Translations under genes and position numbers: made by a program
Source of the DNA: Echinometra lucunter
Lineage: Eukaryota > Echinodermata > Echinoidea > Camarodonta > Echinometridae
Assembly (NCBI GenBank): GCA_029962745.1
Contig: CM057156.1
Location: forward strand, 31,539,853 to 31,603,852
Length of the DNA stretch: 64,000 nucleotides
Reading direction: 5' to 3'
In this document: positions 1-11,190 of the stretch, piece by piece
Numbering within the stretch: position 1 is the first letter of the stretch
Layout: every line of letters starts with the position of its first letter
Notes under the pieces: generated by a model
Told to the model about the DNA's origin: nothing
Databases searched by the model: none
What the model saw: the letters and a program-made list of their open reading frames with translations, nothing else

Positions 1-388
1 GCGGACCCCGTGCCATCAGTACCTCTTTGTCACATATACCGATTTTAACATGGTACAACCGACCGGTAAAAAATTCCGACCTCTCCCGCTATAAGTTCAT
101 AAAGCCATCATTAGTTTGAATCCTTCAACTATTGTATCTTCAAGCATTTAACATTATTTGATGCTTAATTCAAACTCAATAATATTCATCTTATAATACG
201 CAAAGTATGATACCAGTAGATAAATGAATTGCCAGACTTTATTTTTATGTCTTAATTGAAATGTAAATGTATGAATGTTTAAAAATGTTTAAAAGAACAA
301 ACAAGAAGATATCATTAGAATGGGTAAGAATAAAAAAAAAAAAAAGAAGAAGAAGGGTAGAATGAGTATCATCTCTATCTTCGCTCAC

Positions 389-446
389 CTCATAATTGTT
401 TGAAGGCCAGGTGGAAGAGCTTATCGTCGGCAAAAAGTTAATTTCA
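389..446 (-). CDS. Gene A exon 10 (W-P-S segment)
   Basis: A 58-nt exon reading E-I-N-F-L-P-T-I-S-S-S-T-W-P-S-N-N-Y-E after a split codon. The acceptor is at 447-448 and the GTGAGC donor just left of 389. Phase is 2 in, 0 out, identical in length and phase to gene B 24895-24952 and gene C 50150-50207. The W-P-S motif is a family signature in the ectodomain before TM2. It is the last exon of gene A in the window. Confidence 0.9.
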
Positions 447-3400
447 CTGAAAATGTGACAAACAGATAAAGACATGTTTAATGTGTCTTCTGGATCACGA
501 CTATCAAACTGAATTTAAATTCATCTTTAAGTTAGTAAAATATTGCATGAATGCCTTTATTGTCACAGGTTGTAATACATTGGAGGACGCGTCGGTTTTC
601 AACCGTAGCAAGTTGATATAAAGTAGCCAACACAAACAAGCTAATAAAATGACAGAAATCCCCATACTCGGGCAGTAATACCTGAATGGCGTAACAATCA
701 TACGGTCAGATATGGTGGCCCTGGAGTACGCTCGACAACAGTCATGTGCGACGTGAATTTCGCATCCCAAGTCCTGAATTTCGCGCCGCGGGTCGTGAAT
801 TTCACGAATGCAGGATGTAAAGTTCGCGCCACGGGTCATGAATTTCCCATCGCGGGTCGTGAATTTCACGACTGGGATGCAAAGTTCGCGCCGCGGGTCA
901 TGAATTTCGCATCGCGGGTCGTGAATTTCACGACTGGAATGCAAAGCTCGTGCCACGGGTCATGAATTTCGCATCGCAGGTCGTGAATTTCGCGCCACGG
1001 GTCATGAATTTCATGACCTGGGATGCGAAGTTCAGGACCCGGGATGCGAAATTCAGGACCTGGGATGCGAAATTCACGTTGCACATGACCTGTTATCGAG
1101 CGTACTTCCGGGCCACCATAGCCAGATGACTTTGGATGGTAAAATGCTTGATCATTTTTTGATCATTTTCCACAACATAGTCCAGAAGACATATCTAATG
1201 ATATCCCATTTGAATGATGTTTTCGTAATAAGAGAGTAAGCTGTCAATATTTCAGTCATTATTGCTCAGTTACAATCAACTTGACACAGATGATGTTTTG
1301 AAAGTCTAATAGTCATGTATATAGGCAGATAATGATGACTGATTATGATGCAGAATTGTATTATATTATCCATTATACTCACTGGCAAGCTTCCTGGCAT
1401 TCACAGCCAAGGTTTCCATCACTGTATTTCCTTTCCATATCATTCAGACAAGTAGTTTCTGAAAATAGAGATAAAAATTACAGCCATTCCACTAACTTTT
1501 GTATCATTGAATAAGTATTGCACGTCTTCCTCTGAAAGATTTTCAATTCATGTCTGTAGATTTTCTCCCATTTTCATATTGTTACGTCATAAGCCGGCCA
1601 ACAACAGCCAACAACTTTCAAATTTCCTAAAAATCACAATTTACACCGAAATGTAATATTCACCTCTGTGTATGGAAGAATAATTTTGTGACGTGCTTGT
1701 TATATTTTGTTTACAATGACGTAGAGAAGAGAGGCGCGACGGGCGGCGTGCGTGCCCTGATAGAATGGCGAAAAAGAACACTACAGAAAGGAGGGTAGAA
1801 GGAAATTCAAAATGATACATACGAAACCCACAATCCCATTCTCATTAATGTAGTTTTTAATTTGCATTCCATTCATCTATTGAGAGATCCACGCTACATC
1901 ATTGCTTTTATCGTTTCTCATGTTTAGAACCCGAGTCACACTGCCAAACCCGAATTCACACCAACTCTGATCGATTATTTTCGACTGGGGTTAAGTTTTG
2001 CTCAGTTTGCTTCAGGTCTGTCGACTTCTGGGAATTGGGCTCTTCTTCTTCTTCTTTCTTCTTCTTCTTCTTCTTCTTCTTCTTCTTTTTCTTCTTCTTC
2101 TTCTTCTTCTTCTTCTTCTTCTTCTTCTTCTTCTTCTTCTTCTTCTTCTTCTTCTTCTTCTTCTTTTTCTTCTTCTTCTTCTTCTGCTGCTGCTGCTGCT
2201 TCTTCTTCTTCTCCTTCTTCTTGGTCTTCCTTTCTCTTTTTTTGTGCGTGTGTGTATATAAAGAAACAGACATGCACGCGTTGGTATCCATATGTCTATA
2301 GCACGATGGTAAAAGAGTAACGTAGATTGCCCAAGGGCGTTAAGTGCGGCGTCGGGGATCGAACCCAATGCGTTTCCCCTCAAGTGTTTTTTAAACACCT
2401 GTTAAACCACTCGACTACGGCACCTCCACTTACCTGTTTCATCGTCGATATCGCAGGGGTAGAAGGTATCTTTATGGTCCATTGGTTTTGGATAGGATGG
2501 ATCACTGCATCCACAATTCCTTATCACGGCACGCTGGTAACATGTCTGTTCGCATGTCTGATCAATTGGGAATATTGTAAACAAGCATGAGTTCTGAAAT
2601 ATCCTTAAAAATGGAAATGTCCTATTGTTACAAACAACAAATTTTGCTACCTACAATATTCTTTCTCACAGGTTACAAGATATCAAAGTGAACATCCAAC
2701 ACTGTCCAACAAAGATTTGCAAAGAAATATCGGAAATAAAACTATATTTCCACGATATACCCATGAGGTTTTCTGTAAGTACAAGCAGTGGCGGCACCAA
2801 GGGGGGGGGGGGCATGGGGGGCATTTGCCCCCCACTCAGAAGCTTTGCCCCCCCCCCCCAGTTGCCCCCCAGAAATTTTGAGGACTGAAAAGAAAAATTA
2901 TACAGTAATTTGTAAATAAGTAGATGCTGTCATAAGCATCATATTCAAGCTGTGAAGTGCTCCAAAATACCATTTCCGCTCTTCAAAACTTGAAAATTTT
3001 CTCACTCAGTCGCTGTTGGCTTCCTCGCACACTATTAGTTTGTAATAAGTTTATATCGCTTGATATATCTTACAGTAAGGCAGACATTTCAATGTGTAAT
3101 ACACAATCTAATATAATTGTTAAACTACAGTACATGGCATGTATTCTGTCGTCAGCGATGTGTGTGTTGGGGGGCATTTTTTTTTTTTTACATTATTACC
3201 TTGCATACATTGACAATGCTGTTTGTTTGCTGCATGTATTTTTTCTGATGTGATAAAGAAATGTGAAAGTAGAATATGTCTACGCCTTAAGATTACATAC
3301 ATGTAAATGTTCAGTTCATGATCTAGTTTTGATCAATAACTTTGCTCCATTAAGCATTACCTGATTTTACCAAAAATTCTCTCTATATCAAGTGTAACAG

Positions 3401-6400
3401 AAAAATGTTCATTGGGGCCACTAAAACTCGCGCTTCGCTCGATTTTCCATACACGCAAAAAAAAAATTGACTACCCCTGCCACCAAACATTTTCTTTTGC
3501 CCTCCATTTGCCCTCCCCCCCTACTTTAACAATCCTGGTGCCGCCACTGAGTACAAGAATTAAAGTTGTAAATGATCTTTTTCAGAATTTTAAATTTTAT
3601 AAAGAATATTAGATTTTATCAAAAAGTAATTCAGGCCTGGTTGTGGAGACGTCTCCGCGACGTCTCCGGGACGTCTCCTTGAGACTAGCCGTGTCTCCAG
3701 GAAGTCGCGAAAAGTTTAAACATGTTTGATTTTTTTTAGACTTTTCCCAGTCTCTAGCAGGCCTCAGAGACGTCTACGCGACGTCTCCATCAGTTGTGGA
3801 TATTATTCTTATCCGCGACGTTGCGGAGACGTCACCGCGACTGAGAAGACGTCTCAGAGACTTCGCCGTGACTGAGAAGACGTCTCAGAGACTTCGCTGC
3901 GACTGAAAAGACATCCCGGAGACGTTGTGGTGAAGTCCCCGCGACTTCTGGGCAAATTGGTTGTCACCTTGTTTATGAGACCCCTCCGACGCGTCTCTTA
4001 GAAGTCGCGCCTAGGTGGCAGCGTAAAGCGCAAATCATTTTTGGGTCGGAGACGTCGCCGCGACTGCCGGGACTGATAAGTCGGAGACTTTGCCGCAACG
4101 TCTCCGCCAGTGAGATACGGCCTTAAGTAAAGTAAAACAACATGTAATGAAACATCCAAACAAGCTATATACCTGTGTACTGTAACTGATGTTATAGTTT
4201 TGGTAGTAAATATTATCATCAATATCTTTGTAGACATCCTCCTTGCAGGATCCGTATGGATCTGGTAGTCTCTTGATCTCAAGCTAAAACAAAAACAAAA
4301 ACAAAACAAAAAAACAAGAAAAGACATTTGGGGAGTGGAGACTTGACAGAATGCGGTCTATAGCGCTGAAATACGGTTGGGGAATTTCAACGTATATTAA
4401 TTAACTGGTCCTCAGTCGAGCCTTTGAGTTAAAATATCGAGCTGCTGGAAACACTCCTCAATTTCACCGTAGTCGGTCAGCCCCCCCCCCCCCCCCGCGT
4501 CTATTCCCATACAAGAAGCGGGGGGGGGGGGGGGTGGGAGCTCCCTCCATGATTTAAGAATTAACTGTTCCTCACTAATTTATTTGAACACCACAAAAGT
4601 ATATTTGAAGGGAATACCATCAGTATGCCTGCTTGTTATTTTTTTCGGGGCGGTGGGGGCAAATATATGCAATAAATAAACTGGGATGTATTTGTTTTTG
4701 TATCTTTGTATTTTTCTATTTTGTATTTCTGATTACACTTGAATGCAAAATCTACAGCAAGCCTATAGGAATGATTGCATCACAGGAAACAAAGTCGAAA
4801 CTTTTGTTGTTTGACTTAGATCTTACCACATGGACTCCAATGTCAGTGACGAGACCGGGAGAGACAAAGATACCGTCATCTGAAGGGAAGGGCATAGTTG
4901 AAGGGTGGTGGATGATGACCCTGAAACCAGCCGTATCAGTCAAGTCTTCCATGTACTCATCCTGTTGGACAAACAGCTGCAGGGAAAGACCTGGTAGATA
5001 GAGAGAGAGGAGAATATATCTGATTAATCAGTTATTCTATAGATTCTTCACTAGAAAAGTTTAATTCGTTTTCGTAGGTTTCAGGGCGTTTACAACAATG
5101 GTGCTTCGGTTTATCTTGAATCATGGACTAGAGAGATGAATCTTACCTTAGGAAACTCGTAAATCTATATCGAAGTCACTGAGACGAGTTTTTTTTTTTT
5201 TAATAATCTTCCGTTTGAACATAATCGAAGAATAAAGTATTTTTGATTTTGTTAAAAGTTGACAAGTTGAGTTTGATCATGGATGAGATCACTTTAATGT
5301 TATTTGTTATTTAGAATATGCCAGTTGGGGCTGTTTCCAGTTAATTATTCGAATATTTGTAACATAAGAAACAATAAAACCGTGCATGTTTTCCATGTCA
5401 TTTATGCAACCTACCATAGCTAGGACCTGGTCGACTGGTTGTCAGTGTATTTCCGTCTTGTCCTGAATTGAAAATGTAACAGTTTCCGTACTGTGGGTCG
5501 AAAATGTTGGTGAAATTCCTATGGAGAACAAAACAATTAATCATCCATCAAAGATCAAACCTAAAGCACATTTAAAGGCTAAATTTCCTTGATTGATTTG
5601 ATTATCAGCAGGGTCCCCAGGGGCGTCGCTAGACCTTTTTCAGTGGGGGGGGGGGGGGGTGTAGAGGTCAGATTGCCGACAAACAATGCCACCAATTACG
5701 AGCAACGTCGATAAATTCAACCGTATAAACCCCCACGAGGCATCTTCAATTGTGTGCATCTATCATATTTTCCTTCTAAATTATATATTTGTTCACCTCA
5801 CTTGCCGATGTGTTTGCTTTCCGAAAACATATTGTATCTAAATATAATACGAGCGAGCGCAGCGAGCGAGGAAAAATATACACCCTCTTTCGTAGAAGTG
5901 ATAGTTTTCATCAAACTACATGTACGTGATAGGCATAAAGATATTTAAATTATGTATTTGGTCACCTCTCTCGCCTAATTCATTCGCTTTCAAAGACCAT
6001 CCTAAATCTTAATATTATACTAGCGAGCGCAGCGAGAGACGAAAAAATATTTATACTCTTTTTCATGGTAGAAGTGATAATTCCTCATCCAAATATACGA
6101 TGGAATTAACTATGAGATATCTAACTTATACATGTGCATTTGGTCACCTCGCTTGCCGAATTCGTTTGCTTTCCCAAATCCAACTTGTATCTGAATATTA
6201 TACGGGCGAGCGTAGCGAGCGAGGAAAAATACATATGTACTCCTTTTCATGATAGAAGTGAAAATTCTTCATCCAAATACACGATGGATCTTTAAGATAT
6301 CTATTTTGATATATTTGGTCACCTCTCTTACCTAATTCATTTGCTTTCAAAGACCATCCTGTATACGAGCGAGCGCAGCGAGCGAGGAAAAATATATACT

Positions 6401-6999
6401 CTTTTTTATGGTAGGTGATAATTCTTCATCAAAATACATGACGAGCCTGGCTTGCCAAATTCGTTTGCTTTCCCAAATCCATCTTGTATCTGAATATTAT
6501 AAGAGCGAGCTTAGCGAGCGAGGAAAAATACATGTATATACTCCTTCTCATGGCAGAAGTGAAAGTTCTTCATCAAAATACACGATGGGCCTTTACGATA
6601 TCTATTTTGATATATTTGGTCACCTCTCCTACCTAATTTATTTGCTTTCAAAGACCATCCCGTATCTAAATATTATACGAGCGAGCGCATGCGAGCGAGG
6701 AAAATATTATAGTCCTTTTTATGGTAGAAGTGACAATTCTTCATCAAAATACATAATGGGCCTAAAGATATCTAAATTATATATTTGTTCATCTCACTTG
6801 CCGAATGTGTCTGCTTTCTGAAAGCATCCTTATCTAAATACAATACGAGCGAGCGCAGCGAGCGAGGAAAAACATACACCCTCTTTCGTGGTACCAGTGT
6901 TATTTCGTCGTCAAAATGCACAAGCAAATAAGCCCAATATGACTCCATTTGGGCACCTTACTCCTCTTTTTTTTCCTTTTCCCTCCTTCCTCTTCCCTC

Positions 7000-7040
<41 letters not shown>

Positions 7041-10000
7041 GCCGACAGCGATCGCGAATTTGCCGACAAGAATTTTGAATGGGGGTGTCACACCCCCACC
7101 CCCCCCCCTCTACTGACGCCCCTGAGGGTCGCACGTTTAATTAGAACCTACCCTTTGACATTAATAGGTGGTCATGGTGGTGGCAGCTTCTTCCAAGTAT
7201 TTCTGTCGGCAAATTCATTATTTGGATCCATTTTGTTTCCGAATTGTAAATTCATCGATTCATTCATTTGTTTGGTTGGTTGGTTGATCATTATTCATTT
7301 ATTTGTTTATCTGTTTATCTATCTATTCACTTATTAATGTTTGTTTATATTTTATTCAAATTCTTTGACATAGACAACATCTTACGCTGGGGAACACGGG
7401 TAGCCTTTCCATGAGCAGTCCAGTAGCATATCTTCAAGAGAATGTCCCAATGATTTTCTCTCCTCTATCGTCATATTGGCCAGTTTGACCACCAGTCTCT
7501 GATGTTTGAGGTAGTCATCAGACTGTTTCATGAAGAATTCGCCTTTCTGACGGTCTTCCCACGTTTCGATGGCCTGAATACAAACACACCGAACTTGACA
7601 TCAGCGGATCTATAAAGAACATTGACATTTTGACAGAATATAGAAAACTTTTTTTTTTATTAAAGATGATACGTAGATACACTGCCAAACCCTCTCCAAA
7701 ATACAAATTAAACCGTCCTTGGTATCCAAACTGATCAACAGTTGAAAGGTTCTCGGCCGATCAGGGAAATGTATCTTTTGTTCGGTCTCTCGACGCGACG
7801 CGCCGGTCTGTTGTCAGACTTGTCCGTTTGACCAGAGTGTATAACAATAATGGATAAGAAACATTGGATATGAAATTGAAGTTAGTCCTCGAGTAATAAA
7901 CATTTTATGCAAGATTAATGCAACTGCGTCTCTTATATGCATCCGCCTATATCAAGTTAACTTCATAGCTCAAACCTTTTTTTGATAATTGTGATAACCA
8001 GAAAAAGAAAACTATAATTACATGTTTATTGACCTTTCTGACCTTTGATCTTTGACCTAACCTCAAAGTCTGATCGCTTGGTCTCCTAACAGTCATGATA
8101 ATTGAAATATAATACTAACAAATTCATTAATTCTAAGCATAGTGACCTCTGACAGTTGACCTTTGACCTACGTATCCCAAAATCTAATATCGTCTTCCTA
8201 TGGTGATGCATACTAGCACCAAGTTTGAAGTTCATACTTCAAATCGTTCTTATTGAGATGTCGTTTTAACGAAACTAACATCATAGTCTAACACCTGAAA
8301 TTTCATAAAGTGACCTCTGTGACCTCTGACCTTTGACCTACATACCACAAAATCTAACCAGATTGCCCTCTATGCTGATACAAACTAAAGACCAAATTCA
8401 AAATTTATAACTCAAACGATTCTTGAGATATCGCGTTAACGAGAGATTTCAAGCAGGACGGACGGACGGACGGACGGACGGACGGACAACCCGAAAACAT
8501 TGCATCCCGCACCACCTTCGGTGGGCGGAGGCATAACAGCGACACAAAGCAAAAATCAATTATTAACTGTCAACTGCCTGTATGTCCTATGCAACAAAAT
8601 GAGCAATGTGAGGGGGAAGAAAATCGTCAGTGGGTGCACTGCTTGTCATGTTCAACCAAATCTCAGGGAAACTACTTCATTCTGTGTCGTCTATATAACA
8701 ATTCAACTTAAATCAAAAGAAAGAAAAAGGTTCCTGACACTGCTCGACGTAGTTGTCTATTCGTTTCTATGACGAAGGAGTGGTATAGACAGAGGATTTT
8801 ATTACCACGTTCAGTAAGACCTTAAAACTAACTGCAAACAAACTCCACACCGATCAATATTTCCCAATTCAATATTATGACATTTTTGTTGTTCAGTTTG
8901 TTGTAGGTCTCGCCTTGGTCTCGGCATGGATTTAATAACACGCCCATGGTCTCGGTGTGACCAGGGTTTTAGCGCACATTCGAACACGTCCCATCCTCTC
9001 TTTTGCCGAATTTGACCCCAACTCACTCCAGAGTGTGGGAAAACATCGCCGGGACACATCTCGGAATGAGCAGCTCAGGAAAGATCGGCATATAACCATG
9101 AAAACATTCGACAGAATACGAAAGGATTATATCACACATCATACATTGTACAGTTGTTGGTTTTTTTTTTTCAATTTGATGTATGATGTGGAAGATTCAT
9201 TAGACGAAAACTAAATATTACTTTGAATATAACAGAATAGACTGGAATACCTCAGTCGTACTGTCAGTCCACTCAGTAGTAAACTCTTCCTGTGTTTCAG
9301 CTTCAATCGATACCTCCGTACCAGCTGCCTCATTCGACTCGACTCCTGATGTTGTGACTGAGGAACTACTGGAAGAAGCTCTTGTGGTGGAAGAGGAGGT
9401 AGCAGGTGTTGTTGTAGAGTCACTACTTCTCGAACCAGCGGTACTAGTCGAACCACCTCTAGATGTCGTGACCGAAGAACTCATAGAAGAAACTCTGGTT
9501 GTACTTCGGGAAGCAGTAGCAGCTGCGGTTGCAGAGTCAGCAGGCTGACCCTGGCTGGAGGGTTGTCCCCCTGGACCCATGGGTTGTCCGTCGGCACCTG
9601 AAGCTTCTGAGGTTCCATTCGTAACAGTTCCCGCTACAAAACAAATTTTGTAAATAAAACAAAAAGGTCAAAACGAGCGAAACAAATTGCCCTTTTAAAA
9701 TGATTGCCCTCTGTTTCGAAAACCCTTTTTAGCATATAATGTTTTAATTTACTACCTTTCAATGAATTATATCAGTACGTCCCTTTTCGCATGATAGCAA
9801 ACGTCGAAACAGTTTGGGGTCAGAATGTTAGGGTGTCGGTCATATGAGCATTAAACAGAAGGAAAATGTCGGAACGAGGGGCGTATGGGTAAAACTTCTT
9901 CCTGGATAACCTAATCGTCATTGCTCCAATCCAATGATGGATCTGGGATTATGAGGGTCGTATGATTAATTTATCAACACCTTCAGTTACAGGATTAAAC

Positions 10001-11140
10001 TCATCTTCATTCGAAGAAAAGGCAGCCAGTTAATCAGGGAAGGCGGAGCGTCTTTCAAAGTGGAGGGGGCACCAGCAAAGGATGATGAACTCGATAAAAA
10101 AAATACATGTTGAGGCATTAGTTTACCTCTACATTCACTCTTAAGGATCATTTTTGGCACAAAGTAATTGTTTCCATCTTTACATAATAACTACTTTGCA
10201 GTCGTATATACTGTTCTGATCACTCATTTGCAAGAGAGCAAAAATGTTAATTTTTTTGTGAGTGAAATAATTTGCATCACTTACAAATGACACTAGAAAG
10301 AAAGGGGGCTTTAATCGGAAGTTTAAAAGAAGGGCTTGAATCAGATTTGAAGGAGGCATTTATCTGAGCGGAAAAGGGGCATTTTATCAGAAGGAGAATT
10401 GCTTTCTTTGAAACGAAAAGGAGCTGAAAAGGGACACTTACCATAATGATAATCGAACGGGACACTCATCAGAAGTGAAAACGGATACTTGTCAGATTCG
10501 AAAGGTCCGAAAATTCCGAAGTTTTATGATTAAAAAGGTTCCTTATTCCAAAAAGTTTGTTATTCCGAAGATTTGTTACGCAGAGGGAGAAACAGGACTA
10601 ATAGTTCCGAATTTCCATAATTCCGAAAATGAAATAGGACTCAATATAATTTCCGGAATCACGGACCCTGGAAAAGGTGATTATACCGCCTTACACCACC
10701 TTATGTTTCACTTACCAGCCGTGGATGATTCCGTCTGCTGAGCAGTCTCCCCCGGCGTATCTGGCCCACTTCCACCATCACCACTACCCTCTCCGTCTCC
10801 CGCCGGTGCCCCATCTCCACCAGCCTCCATGCCCCCCGTCTCTGGTTCATTACCACCATCACCACTCCCCTCATCGTCTCCTGCCGGTGCCCTTTCTCCA
10901 CCAGCCTCCATGCCCCCCATCTCTCCCGACATAAATTGACTCCCTGCCTGGACGCCCATATCGACCACACCCATCATCATGTCCATGGCATCTTGTGGGG
11001 GCTTGAAATTCACATCGAAGAGTTGTCTGAAGGAATCGTCGGATTTCTCGAGTTTGGACTTCATCACTGGGTTCATGTTGCAGATGGTGATGGCGGGGAA
11101 CGATTGAGAACGGTTGAACTTGATCTACAGCAAATGAATA

Positions 11141-11190
<50 letters not shown>

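Larger units (their letters stand above)
8028..8535. repeat. Dispersed TGACCTTTGACC / GACGGACG repeat
   Basis: Several TGACC(T)TTGACCT blocks, followed by a text-like pattern ending in about eight GACG units (8456-8486) and a short hairpin (CACCACCTTCGGTGGGCGG). This arrangement resembles repeats common in marine invertebrates (recall, not searched). It contains two exact DR1 motifs. Confidence 0.6.

Noticed and set aside
1956..2398. Long poly-Glu/Lys/Arg and poly-Phe/Leu open frames
   Set aside because: They are all six readings of one TTC/GAA microsatellite.
5740..6900. CRISPR-like array of repeats
   Set aside because: Repeat units of about 135-185 bp within a hAT-like element in an intron-rich eukaryotic genome; no cas genes or uniform spacers.
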